DNA of 32,116 nucleotides from JALONO01 sp038209965 (GTDB taxonomy: Bacteria; Bacteroidota; Bacteroidia; Cytophagales; Thermoflexibacteraceae). The notes below the pieces were generated by a model that saw only the letters and a program-made list of their open reading frames with translations, had not been told where the DNA came from and made no database searches. This document shows, piece after piece, positions 15,334-23,369 of the stretch. A program made the translations under genes and the position numbers. Numbering within the stretch: position 1 is the stretch's first letter; the number at the start of each line of letters is the position of its first letter. The stretch is from positions 1 to 32,116 of the forward strand of contig JBBQXF010000054.1 of assembly GCA_038209965.1 (NCBI GenBank), written 5' to 3'.

Positions 15334-18300
15334 CTATTTCGCTTTGGCCCGCAGAACTGGGTTCACCTTCACCACTTGCACCCGATCGTTGTTCTTGGCC
15401 AATACAATCAGGGTTTGGCCGGTGGAACTGCGGATCAGGCTTGACCGGCGCACTTGGCCCTTGACCAAAAAACCGGAAGCACTGGGCTTCTGGACCTGAA
15501 ACGCACCTTTGCCCAGCCCCTTGAGCACCAGGCCAAAATTGGCATCATAGCGGCCTATCTCGGGCACCACATCGTAGAAATTGCCCGTGAGCAGGACATC
15601 CAGCACCCCATCGCCATTGTAGTCAAGGGTTTCCACAGCCCGGATCGGCGAGTACTGCGCCTCGATGGGCAAGGCCCGGATCGTGAAGTTGAAATTCCCG
15701 TCGTTGATCAGCATCACGCTCTGGGATTGGTACACTTTCTTCACGATGGCCGTTTTAAGGCTGTCGGCACTGAAAATTTCTTGAATGCTTTTGCCGCCAT
15801 AATCGGCAAATTTCAAGAATTTCTTTTTGATACCCGGCATTTGGGCTTGCAGATCGGCTTTGAGCACCATCGGGTAATTCTTGCCATCTTCGGCTTGGCA
15901 AGTGATGATTTGCTCAATCTCGCCGTTTTGGTCAAAATCGCTAATGTACAGTTCGGCGGGCGCTGTTTTGCTGGCCTTGATCCGCGAGTTGAGGCCCAAA
16001 TTGCCCAACACCAGATCCAGATCGCCGTCGCCGTCGAGGTCGGCAGGGTGGACCGTGTTCCACCAGCCCTCGCTCTGGGCCAGCGCGGGCGAGCTGAGCA
16101 ATTCCAAACGGCTGCCTTTCAAGTTCTTAAATACGGTGACGGCCATCCAATCGCCCACTACGATCAGCTCCGGGAACTGGTCACCGTCCAGATCGGCCCA
16201 ACTCGCAGCCGTGACCATGCCCAAGTTCTTGATGTCGCCCAAATACCGTTTGGTATAATTTTTAAACTCGCCAGTGCCATCGTTGACAAACAGATAGCTG
16301 GGCGGGTCGAGCCCGTATTGGCCGACGATCATGCGCCCACCCACAAAAAGATCGATATCGCCATCGCGGTCAAAATCGCTGGCCGCTACGCAAGAACCGT
16401 TGTCAAACAAGTTGGGCAACCGATTGTCCAGGACAAAGCCGCCCTTGCCATCGTTGAGGTAGAGCCGATCTTGCAAATTGGGGTCATTGGGCAAAAACTC
16501 GTTGCTGCCCGTGACCACAAACAGATCCAAGTCGTTGTCATTGTCCACATCGACCAGCACCGCATCCACTGCTTCCACTGCGGTGTCGGCCAAGAACACG
16601 GTTGGCGACCGGTCGACAAAAGTGCCGTTGCGCAGTTGGAAATACAACTTTTTGGGTGCACCGATGGCCCCGCCCAAATAAACGTCGGCCAGCCCGTCGC
16701 CATTGACATCGCCCGTGGCCAATGCCGGGCCAAGGGTGGAGTAGCGCTGCTTGAGGAGTGCGTCGCGCTTGAAGTCGATAAAATTGCTTTCTTGGTGGGC
16801 ATAGTCCAGCCGGGTTTGGGCGGTGACATCAGCAAATGGTTTGGCCAAATTGGCCGGGGCAGGCCGCCACTGGCCATTGGCTTGCTGCTGATCCAGCACC
16901 AGTTCGGTATCAGCCTTGACTTGGGCAAGTACCTGCCGCCGATCATCGGGCCAGATGACCTCGAGCGAGTCGATCTGGGGCGATTGGCCCAGGCCAAACA
17001 CCAGCACATGATCCACCGACGACTGGAAGCCCCGATTGGGCATTTGCTGCAACAATTGGGTATTGCCGGGCTGGTAGAGGGTCACCTTGGCCCCAATGGC
17101 CTGCTGATTTTGGGCCGTACCTTGCAATTTGACCCGGAGAAAGTGGGTTTTGCGCAGCTCAACACTCCGGTTTTTGTAAATACTCACCGGGGAATTGTTA
17201 TTATTGACGATCAGGTCGAGATCACCGTCATTGTCCAAGTCGCCATAGGCCGATCCATTGGAAAAGCTCGGCTCGGCCAGCCCCCAGTCGGCAGCGTGAT
17301 TGGCAAAACGCAGCCCGCCTTCATTGCGGAAGGCATAGTTGGGGATGCGCTCGGACTTGATCATGTCCAAAAACTCCTTAAAATTGAATTTTTTGCCCCG
17401 GGCCATTTGCTCCATGTTTTTTTCATCGGCCAAAAAACTGACAAAATCTTGATCCGTCAAGTTCTTGGCTATGCCATTGGCCACGAAAATATCCTTGTTG
17501 CCATCGCTGTCCATGTCAAAGAGGAGCGCACCCCAGCTCCAATCGGTGGCGTGCGTGCCCGCCAGCCGGGCAATTTCGCTGAACGTGCCATCGCCGTTGT
17601 TCAAGTGCAGCATATTTTGCATGTATTGGTAATGAAAATCGCGCTCGAGTTTGAGCTGGAACAGGTCGTAGCCCTCAAAGGTGGAGGTGGTTTTAAGGCG
17701 GTAATCGTTCCAGGGCAACATATCGGTGACGAAAATATCCAACAGGCCGTCATTGTTCAGGTCGGCAATGTCAGCCCCCATCGACGAAAGGCTTTCATGG
17801 GCCATCCAATCTTTGGAAGCCTCGAGAAAAGTACCGTCCTTTTGGTTGATATAAAGGTAATCGCGCTCATAGAAATCGTTGGAAATATAGATGTCGAGCC
17901 AGTTGTCATTGTTGACATCGCCGATAGTGATCCCCAAGCCAAAACCGATGAGACTGCCATAGATGCCGGCCGATTGGCTCACATCGGTGAACTTGGCAAC
18001 TTGGCCGCGGCCAGGGCCATCGTTGCGGAACAGTTTGTCGCCACCCAGTGAATCGCGCTGGGTGCGCAGGTTTTGGTAGCCCAGCCGCCCGACGGGAATA
18101 AAGCTGTTGTTGAGCAGGTACATGTCCAGATCGCCGTCGCGATCGTAATCAAAGAAGGCGGCATGAGTGGAATAGCCCCGATCGGCCAAGCCATACTCAC
18201 TGGCCTGTTCGGTAAAAGTGATGCCCTTCCCGCCACTGGCCCCGTTGTTGATGAAAAGTTCGTTGGCCCGGTCGTCATTGGCCCGGCTGCCCGCGTTGCA

Positions 18301-18717
18301 TACGTAAATGTCCACCCAGCCGTCCCCGTTCACATCGGCAAACGTAACCCCCGTACTCCAGCCGCGCTGCCCCGCTACTCCCGCTTGGGCCGTAATGTCT
18401 TCAAACTTAAAATTGCCCTTATTGAGAAAAAGCTTGTTGTCTCCTTGGTTGGCGGTCAAAAACACATCTGGCAGCCCGTCCTTGTTGACATCACCAATGG
18501 CCACCCCGGCACCGTTATAGAAATTGCGGTAACTAAAAATATTGAAATCGGCGTCGTCCACCACATTGTTGGCAAAATTGATCCCCGTTGCCGAGGGCGG
18601 TAAAGTCTCGAACAGGGCTTCGGGGGGCGGGGAATAAGCCGCTGGCTGGTCGCCACTTTTTTTGGTTGAACACCCCAAAAGTCCCAGACCCACTAAACTT
18701 AATAGCCAATAACGCAT
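15334..18717 (-). CDS. Two-propeller VCBS/FG-GAP lipoprotein with central ASPIC/UnbV domain
   Basis: An 1127-residue lipoprotein: the signal peptide ends in LLGLLGC-type sequence with lipidated Cys16. I count fourteen Asp-rich calcium-loop motifs of the DxDxDGxxD kind (for example DVNKDGLPD, DLDNDGDLD, DFDRDGDID, DYNGDGVLD). Seven precede and seven follow an ASPIC/UnbV-like domain (about 510-620; AIGAKVTLY, NRGFQSSVDHVLVFGLG, SLEVIWPDDRRQ). This fits two seven-bladed integrin-like beta-propellers joined by the ASPIC domain. Such CRTAC1-like proteins are common in Bacteroidota and often lie near SusC/SusD genes; here there are none. A surface or periplasmic binding role is likely, but the ligand is unknown. 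Confidence 0.9.
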   Translation of the reverse strand: MRYWLLSLVGLGLLGCSTKKSGDQPAAYSPPPEALFETLPPSATGINFANNVVDDADFNIFSYRNFYNGAGVAIGDVNKDGLPDVFLTANQGDNKLFLNKGNFKFEDITAQAGVAGQRGWSTGVTFADVNGDGWVDIYVCNAGSRANDDRANELFINNGASGGKGITFTEQASEYGLADRGYSTHAAFFDYDRDGDLDMYLLNNSFIPVGRLGYQNLRTQRDSLGGDKLFRNDGPGRGQVAKFTDVSQSAGIYGSLIGFGLGITIGDVNNDNWLDIYISNDFYERDYLYINQKDGTFLEASKDWMAHESLSSMGADIADLNNDGLLDIFVTDMLPWNDYRLKTTSTFEGYDLFQLKLERDFHYQYMQNMLHLNNGDGTFSEIARLAGTHATDWSWGALLFDMDSDGNKDIFVANGIAKNLTDQDFVSFLADEKNMEQMARGKKFNFKEFLDMIKSERIPNYAFRNEGGLRFANHAADWGLAEPSFSNGSAYGDLDNDGDLDLIVNNNNSPVSIYKNRSVELRKTHFLRVKLQGTAQNQQAIGAKVTLYQPGNTQLLQQMPNRGFQSSVDHVLVFGLGQSPQIDSLEVIWPDDRRQVLAQVKADTELVLDQQQANGQWRPAPANLAKPFADVTAQTRLDYAHQESNFIDFKRDALLKQRYSTLGPALATGDVNGDGLADVYLGGAIGAPKKLYFQLRNGTFVDRSPTVFLADTAVEAVDAVLVDVDNDNDLDLFVVTGSNEFLPNDPNLQDRLYLNDGKGGFVLDNRLPNLFDNGSCVAASDFDRDGDIDLFVGGRMIVGQYGLDPPSYLFVNDGTGEFKNYTKRYLGDIKNLGMVTAASWADLDGDQFPELIVVGDWMAVTVFKNLKGSRLELLSSPALAQSEGWWNTVHPADLDGDGDLDLVLGNLGLNSRIKASKTAPAELYISDFDQNGEIEQIITCQAEDGKNYPMVLKADLQAQMPGIKKKFLKFADYGGKSIQEIFSADSLKTAIVKKVYQSQSVMLINDGNFNFTIRALPIEAQYSPIRAVETLDYNGDGVLDVLLTGNFYDVVPEIGRYDANFGLVLKGLGKGAFQVQKPSASGFLVKGQVRRSSLIRSSTGQTLIVLAKNNDRVQVVKVNPVLRAKAK

Positions 18718-18740
18718 ATCGTCAGTATTTTACAGATAGG

Positions 18741-18748
18741 CAAATTTA
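18741..18748 (-). promoter_or_regulatory. Candidate -7 promoter element for the VCBS lipoprotein gene
   Basis: TAAATTTG on the minus strand fits TAnnTTTG and lies 23 bases before the ATG at 18717. No well-spaced TTTG was found upstream. Confidence 0.38.
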
Positions 18749-19082
18749 TACCAAGAACCAAAGGATCGCTCACGATTGGCCAATAGATTTTGGTCAACTT
18801 CCGTACGCAGTGGGCAGGGGAATGCTACAAGGTGGCCAAGGAGATTGGTGGCTAGGGCAGTTGCTGAGTGACAAAAGTGATACGCTTTGCCCAAATAAGA
18901 ACAACTGCTTGTTTGTTTGCCCGATCAAAAATTGGTTTTTTCTGGCCGGAAGCGCCATCCATTGAAAATCAAGTCAACAAATCATAAAAACCGCTAAAAT
19001 TATTTCAAGCTTGGTATATGGGGGCAAGATGTATAGGCAGTGATCTATTCTTAGCAAGGTCGGCAGGATGGGTACTAAACAG
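18749..19082. other. Intergenic region without a recognisable gene
   Basis: No gene is supported here. A plus-strand frame crosses it (18588-18965), but it starts inside the lipoprotein gene and has no recognisable product. A perfect ten-base palindrome ATTGGCCAAT is at 18775-18784, close to the upstream side of the lipoprotein promoter candidate. The right half is AT-rich. Nothing else stands out. Confidence 0.5.
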
Positions 19083-19126
19083 AAACACCAAGGCGGAAAC
19101 TTTTATTGTCCCCCGCCTTGGTGTTT
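19083..19126 (-). terminator. Strong hairpin terminator after the small lipoprotein gene
   Basis: AAACACCAAGGCGG (19083-19096) is exactly complementary to 19113-19126: 14 pairs with a 16-base loop. It begins 21 bases after the stop of the minus-strand gene at 19148. Read on that strand, a T-containing tail (TTTCTGTTT) follows, fitting a rho-independent terminator. Confidence 0.7.
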
Positions 19127-19147
19127 GATTCCAGGTTGCCCAACCAA

Positions 19148-19825
19148 TTATTGAACCGGGGGTTCGGGGAAAGCGGGGCGCTGTTTGATCGCCAAATATT
19201 TGTCGCCCAACAACTGGATGCTGTCCTGATTGTTCTTGATTGCTCCGTTCAGATCGGTCACATATTGGTTATATCGATAGATGTACGATGCATCATCACC
19301 GTAAGCGATATCGATTTCACCGAGCAGTTCAGTACAAACCGCGCAGCTCTCGGCGCCCGGCGTGTTGGCCTTGAGTTGTTTGACCTTTGCGATGAGCAAA
19401 TCAAAATCATTGAAATAGGCATCCACCAGTTGGTTTTGGGTGAGTTGTGCCCAAGTAAGTTTGTTGGCAGCGAGTTTTTTGCGCAAAGCGCGGATCGAAT
19501 CAATGGTTGCGGTATTGGCTTTGGGCAGTTTGGCGAGTTGATCGGTCAACTTGAGGATATTGGCCAACTTGTCCCCGTCCGATTTGACCAGTAAATACCA
19601 AGTGGTGTTCACACTGTCGTTCAGGGCAAGCAGTCGATCCGCCAAGGGCAGTTCGGGCTGGAGCGGAGTCACCGACTCAGCGTTGGCCCAAGGGTCGTTT
19701 TCTTGATACGTACTATCCTCGGCACTGCTTTCGTCGTTCTTTCCAGTGTTGGGTTCGCAAGCAGTGAACAAACAAAAAGCCCAAGCGGCAAATAGCCCTA
19801 AGTATTGTTTCAGTTTTGGGTTCAT
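19148..19825 (-). CDS. Small lipoprotein of unknown function
   Basis: A 225-residue protein with a lipoprotein signal peptide (FCLFTAC, lipidated Cys23), followed by an acidic, Ser/Asn-rich linker (about 24-60). The rest is predicted mainly helical, with heptad-like stretches such as KLANILKLTDQLAKL and a CAVC pair near residue 173. It probably sits in the outer or inner membrane facing the periplasm or the outside. I do not recognise a family. It is divergent from glgB, with 264 bases between the starts, and has its own terminator. Confidence 0.75.
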   Translation of the reverse strand: MNPKLKQYLGLFAAWAFCLFTACEPNTGKNDESSAEDSTYQENDPWANAESVTPLQPELPLADRLLALNDSVNTTWYLLVKSDGDKLANILKLTDQLAKLPKANTATIDSIRALRKKLAANKLTWAQLTQNQLVDAYFNDFDLLIAKVKQLKANTPGAESCAVCTELLGEIDIAYGDDASYIYRYNQYVTDLNGAIKNNQDSIQLLGDKYLAIKQRPAFPEPPVQ

Positions 19826-19900
19826 TGGGGGGAAGGTTGGGTGAAAAAGGGATAAATGAAATGAGCAAACTATTTATACTACTTTCGGCAAAGCCTCCTT

Positions 19901-19927
19901 GCATTTTTCTCACCGGGAGGAAAATGC
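19901..19927. repeat. Hairpin 1 in the lipoprotein/glgB divergent region
   Basis: GCATTTTTCTC (19901-19911) pairs with GAGGAAAATGC (19917-19927), eleven pairs with one G-T, loop ACCGG. It could be a structured leader, a binding site or a remnant of a terminator. Confidence 0.5.
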
Positions 19928-19953
19928 AGGGCTAGCAAATACGCAGTTACCAG

Positions 19954-19974
19954 AAACATATCAACAATATGTTT
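19954..19974. repeat. Hairpin 2 in the lipoprotein/glgB divergent region
   Basis: AAACATAT (19954-19961) is the exact complement of ATATGTTT (19967-19974), with a CAACA loop. Confidence 0.5.
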
Positions 19975-20005
19975 AACTTGGTACAAAATAAGCAATTTTG
20001 CCAAA

Positions 20006-20027
20006 GATTGCCAAATTCTTGGCAATC
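20006..20027. promoter_or_regulatory. 22-base palindrome, candidate operator upstream of glgB
   Basis: GATTGCCAA (20006-20014) and TTGGCAATC (20019-20027) form a perfect nine-base dyad around ATTC, 62 bases before the glgB ATG. A third half-site, TTGCCAA, lies at 19999-20005. The size and symmetry suit a dimeric transcription factor, but a transcript hairpin is equally possible. Confidence 0.45.
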
Positions 20028-20089
20028 ATCGTACTGTTGCGCTATTCCAGCTAGAATTGACCAACTTTTGCTCCATAAACAACCTCTTC

Positions 20090-22306
20090 ATGGCCTCCAA
20101 ACGCTCTAAGCACCTTCGACTGATCCAAAATGATACTTGGCTCGAACCCTACACCCGGCATATTGCCGACCAGTTCATGCGCTTCCACAACTTGTTGTTC
20201 CAATTGGAAGATCAATTTGGCAGCTTGTATGATTTTGCGGGTGGGCATTTGTATTTTGGGCTCAATTACGATGCCGGCCGCCGGGGGTGGACTTACCGAG
20301 AATGGGCCCCCGCCGCCGAAAGCCTGCACTTGATCGGGGATTTCAATGGCTGGAACCGCACTTTGCACTCTCTCCACAAAATCCAAAACGCAACCCAATT
20401 GGCCCCTTGGGCCGGCATTTGGGAAATATTCTTGGATGATGACACGTATGTTGACACTTTTGCGCACGGCTCCCTATTCAAAGTGCTGGTCAAATCCAAG
20501 ACGGGCACGCTGGAGCGCATTCCGGCCTACATCCGCCGGGTAGTGCAAAACGAGGAGACCAAAGACTTTGCGGCCCAAGTCTGGAAAAGTGCCAATGCGG
20601 ATACGTTGAAAGCGTGGGCCGAAAAGTGGGTGGCTCAAGCAACCCTGCCCGTCAAAGAGGGAGCAGCGGAGCCAGCAAATGCCGGCACTGTTTCCCCCCA
20701 AGGGGCTGCATTGGCCAGAAAAACCGCTCAGGATCAGGCTGTTTTGCAATCTTTTCTGGCCTTTGATTGGGCCGATGATGGTTTTGTGCTCTCCGCCGAT
20801 CAGGAACTGCTCATCTACGAATGCCACGTGGGCATGGCGCAAGAGCGGGCGGGCTTGGGCACTTATCGGGAGTTTGCCGACCTGATCCTCCCCCGGATCA
20901 AAGCCGATGGCTACAATGCGATCCAACTCATGGCCATCCATGAACATCCCTACTACGGTTCTTTCGGCTACCACGTGTCCAGTTTTTTTGCCCCCTCCTC
21001 CCGTTTTGGTACGCCCGAAGACCTCAAATACCTGATCAAAACGGCCCACCAGATGGGCATTGCCGTCATTATGGACATTGTCCATTCCCACGCGGTCAAA
21101 AATGTTTTGGAGGGCCTCAACCATTGGGACGGCACCGACTTCCAATATTTCCACTCCGCCGACCGGGGCGACCACCCCCTCTGGGATTCCAAATTGTTCA
21201 ATTATAGCAAGTGGGAAGTCTTGCAATTTTTGCTCTCCAACGTGCGCTATTGGTTGGAAGAGTTCCACTTTGATGGCTACCGCTTCGATGGGGTCACGTC
21301 TATGCTATATCACCACCACGGTGACGTGAGTTTTAATGGATATGCCGATTACTTTAACAGTTCGGTGGACAAGGATGCCGTCACCTACCTGCAACTGGCC
21401 AACACGCTGGTGCACCACATCCGGCCAACGGGGGTGAGCATTGCCGAGGACGTGAGCGGGATGCCGGGACTGGGCGCCCCAATCGAGGATGGTGGCCTCG
21501 GGTTCGACTACCGGTTGGGCATGGGCATCCCCGATTATTGGGTCAAACTGGTAAAAGACAAATTGGACGAGCAATGGGACATTGGCGAGCTATATTACAC
21601 CCTGCTCAACCGGCGGGCCGATGAGAAAACGGTCGCCTATGCCGAATCGCACGATCAAGCCTTGGTGGGCGACAAAACCCTGGCTTTTCGGCTAATGGAC
21701 AAAGAAATGTATACTTCCATGGCCGTGGATCACCCCAGCTTAGTGATTGATCGCGGCATTGCGCTGCACAAATTGATCAGATTGTTCACTATTTCGCTCG
21801 GTGGCGAAGCCTATCTCAATTTCATGGGCAATGAGTTCGGTCACCCCGAGTGGATTGACTTTCCCCGTGAAGGCAACCACTGGAGCTACCAACACGCCCG
21901 CCGGCAATGGTCGTTGGTGGATGATCCCCAATTGCGCTACCGGCAAATGGGCCATTTTGATCGGGCCATGATCGCACTCACGCAACAGTACCGGCTCTTG
22001 TCGGGGCAAACCAGCAAAAAAAATACGGTACTGCAAACTAACCTTGATCCGGCCAATAAAGTGGTCTGTTTTGTCAAAGATGGGTTGGTTTTCGTCTTCA
22101 ATTTTCACCCGGATCAGTCAGTGCCAGACTATAAATTTTGGGTGCCCGAGCCAGGCAAGTACCAGTTGGTGCTCAACAGTGATGACACTGTTTTTGGGGG
22201 GCATGGCCGGGTGGAGGCCAGCACCGAATTCTTCACCGATCCTGAGCAGTTCTTGCGTATTTACTGTACCAACCGTACTGCCCAAGTATTTAAGCGAGTG
22301 GATTGA
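20090..22306 (+). CDS. glgB: 1,4-alpha-glucan branching enzyme, eukaryote-like GH13_8 type
   Basis: A 738-residue glycogen branching enzyme, which cuts alpha-1,4 chains and rejoins them as alpha-1,6 branches. The N-terminal carbohydrate-binding module has WTYREWAPAAESLHLIGDFNGW. The catalytic barrel has DIVHSHAVKN, GYRFDGVTSMLYHHHG (nucleophile D400), AEDVSGMPG (acid E453) and YAESHDQALVGDK (H521/D522). These strings are those of eukaryotic and Bacteroidota GH13_8 enzymes, not the E. coli GlgB form. A low-complexity Ala/Pro-rich insert of about 35 residues (near 184-220) precedes the barrel. The ATG at 20090 is preferred over a TTG at 20057 that adds eleven unlikely residues. No other glycogen gene is nearby. 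Confidence 0.94.
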   Translation: MASKRSKHLRLIQNDTWLEPYTRHIADQFMRFHNLLFQLEDQFGSLYDFAGGHLYFGLNYDAGRRGWTYREWAPAAESLHLIGDFNGWNRTLHSLHKIQNATQLAPWAGIWEIFLDDDTYVDTFAHGSLFKVLVKSKTGTLERIPAYIRRVVQNEETKDFAAQVWKSANADTLKAWAEKWVAQATLPVKEGAAEPANAGTVSPQGAALARKTAQDQAVLQSFLAFDWADDGFVLSADQELLIYECHVGMAQERAGLGTYREFADLILPRIKADGYNAIQLMAIHEHPYYGSFGYHVSSFFAPSSRFGTPEDLKYLIKTAHQMGIAVIMDIVHSHAVKNVLEGLNHWDGTDFQYFHSADRGDHPLWDSKLFNYSKWEVLQFLLSNVRYWLEEFHFDGYRFDGVTSMLYHHHGDVSFNGYADYFNSSVDKDAVTYLQLANTLVHHIRPTGVSIAEDVSGMPGLGAPIEDGGLGFDYRLGMGIPDYWVKLVKDKLDEQWDIGELYYTLLNRRADEKTVAYAESHDQALVGDKTLAFRLMDKEMYTSMAVDHPSLVIDRGIALHKLIRLFTISLGGEAYLNFMGNEFGHPEWIDFPREGNHWSYQHARRQWSLVDDPQLRYRQMGHFDRAMIALTQQYRLLSGQTSKKNTVLQTNLDPANKVVCFVKDGLVFVFNFHPDQSVPDYKFWVPEPGKYQLVLNSDDTVFGGHGRVEASTEFFTDPEQFLRIYCTNRTAQVFKRVD

Positions 22307-22427
22307 AGGGCTGGCTGTTGTTGGCCAGCTATTTCTGGGCCCAGCATGGGCATTGGCCAGAGTGGGAGGCCATTCAGTTGAACCACCAAAGCGGAGAGTG
22401 ATAGTAAACCACCCAAAAAAGTAAGCA

Positions 22428-22463
22428 CAAAAAAGGGTGGCTCATTTGAACCACCCTTTTTTG
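22428..22463. terminator. Bidirectional rho-independent terminator between glgB and tonB
   Basis: CAAAAAAGGGTGG (22428-22440) is exactly complementary to 22451-22463: 13 pairs, ten-base loop. The GC-rich part is flanked by A6 on one side and T6 on the other, so it serves both strands. It is 121 bases after the glgB stop and 22 after the tonB stop. A smaller hairpin, 22310-22315 with 22324-22329, directly follows glgB. Confidence 0.85.
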
Positions 22464-22485
22464 TAGGATATGGTACCAGATTGGA

Positions 22486-23289
22486 TTAGCCCAACTTGAA
22501 AGAAATCGGCATTACTATGCGCTGCTTCACTGGGCGACCACGCTGCTTGCCAGCTTTCCACTTCGCTGCACCTTGAATCACGCGGGCAGCCTCTTCATCA
22601 CAACCTGCCCCGATTCCCTTAATCACTTTGATCTCGTTCAAGGAACCATCTTTGTCAACCACGAACTGAACATACACCTTACCTTCAACGCCCATGCGGC
22701 GAGCCTGGGAAGGATATTTCAGGGTCTTTTTGATATACTTATAAAATTCTTCGTAACCACCTACCGGGACAGCGCCCTCTTCCACAATGGTAAAGATTTC
22801 ATCTACTTCTTCTTCTTTTACGACTTCTGCCACTTTAACCACCACTTGCTTTTGGATCACCGTCGACTGGTTTACCTCGACGTTCAAATCGACTTCCACC
22901 TTGTCATCAATTACCTCATCATCTGGTACTTCGACAATCTCGGGCAAGGTGATTTTGGGCGGGGGAGGTGGTTTTTGTTCAGTCGGTGGAATCTCAATGA
23001 CTTCTTCGCCCTTGTCCTCCAACTTGCCTAAGCTCACAATTTGCTGATCGTCATACGTTTTCCACTCAAAAGCCATGAGCACCACGGCCAAGCTGAAGAC
23101 CAGCCCAATGGTGGTGAACAGGCCGACAAACTTGTGGATGTCCACATCTTCATATTTTTTCAATAAACCAGAGTGGCTCGCGCCTGATGCCAAAATCTTG
23201 CTGCTACTGCTATCGATCAGGTACTTGAAGAGAAAGACCAAAGCAGCCAAGATTGCAATAGCACCGAATACTAATCCCAGTAGTATCAT
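22486..23289 (-). CDS. tonB: TonB-family energy transducer with two N-terminal membrane segments
   Basis: A 267-residue protein that should couple inner-membrane proton motive force to outer-membrane receptors. The C-terminal TonB domain (about 185-267) has YPSQARRMGVEGKVYVQF and VVDKDGSLNEIKVIKGIG, ending with IVMPISFKLG. The linker has EQKPPPPPK followed by a strongly acidic, Val-rich stretch. There are two membrane segments: residues 1-25 and about 53-75, the latter with the common Bacteroidota motif LAVVLMAFEWKTYD. The first segment is additional to the usual single anchor. No internal Met offers a shorter start, and a good promoter lies 36 bases upstream. No exbB/exbD genes are adjacent. 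Confidence 0.9.
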   Translation of the reverse strand: MILLGLVFGAIAILAALVFLFKYLIDSSSSKILASGASHSGLLKKYEDVDIHKFVGLFTTIGLVFSLAVVLMAFEWKTYDDQQIVSLGKLEDKGEEVIEIPPTEQKPPPPPKITLPEIVEVPDDEVIDDKVEVDLNVEVNQSTVIQKQVVVKVAEVVKEEEVDEIFTIVEEGAVPVGGYEEFYKYIKKTLKYPSQARRMGVEGKVYVQFVVDKDGSLNEIKVIKGIGAGCDEEAARVIQGAAKWKAGKQRGRPVKQRIVMPISFKLG

Positions 23290-23325
23290 ACCAATCTATT
23301 TAAAAGGTTGTTTTTAATGTTTGTT

Positions 23326-23357
23326 CAAAAATACAGGGTTGCAATGAAACCACCAAA
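23326..23357 (-). promoter_or_regulatory. Bacteroidota-type promoter of tonB
   Basis: On the minus strand TTTG (23354-23357) is followed after 20 bases by TATTTTTG (23326-23333). This fits the primary-sigma consensus TTTG-N19 or so-TAnnTTTG described for Bacteroides and Flavobacterium. The -7 element is 36 bases before the ATG. It is the best-formed promoter in the window. Confidence 0.6.
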
Positions 23358-23369
23358 AAACGAGGCAGA

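Noticed and set aside
18588..18965. 125-codon plus-strand frame at the lipoprotein start
   Set aside because: It begins inside the antisense of the lipoprotein gene, has no family resemblance, and the intergenic part looks non-coding.
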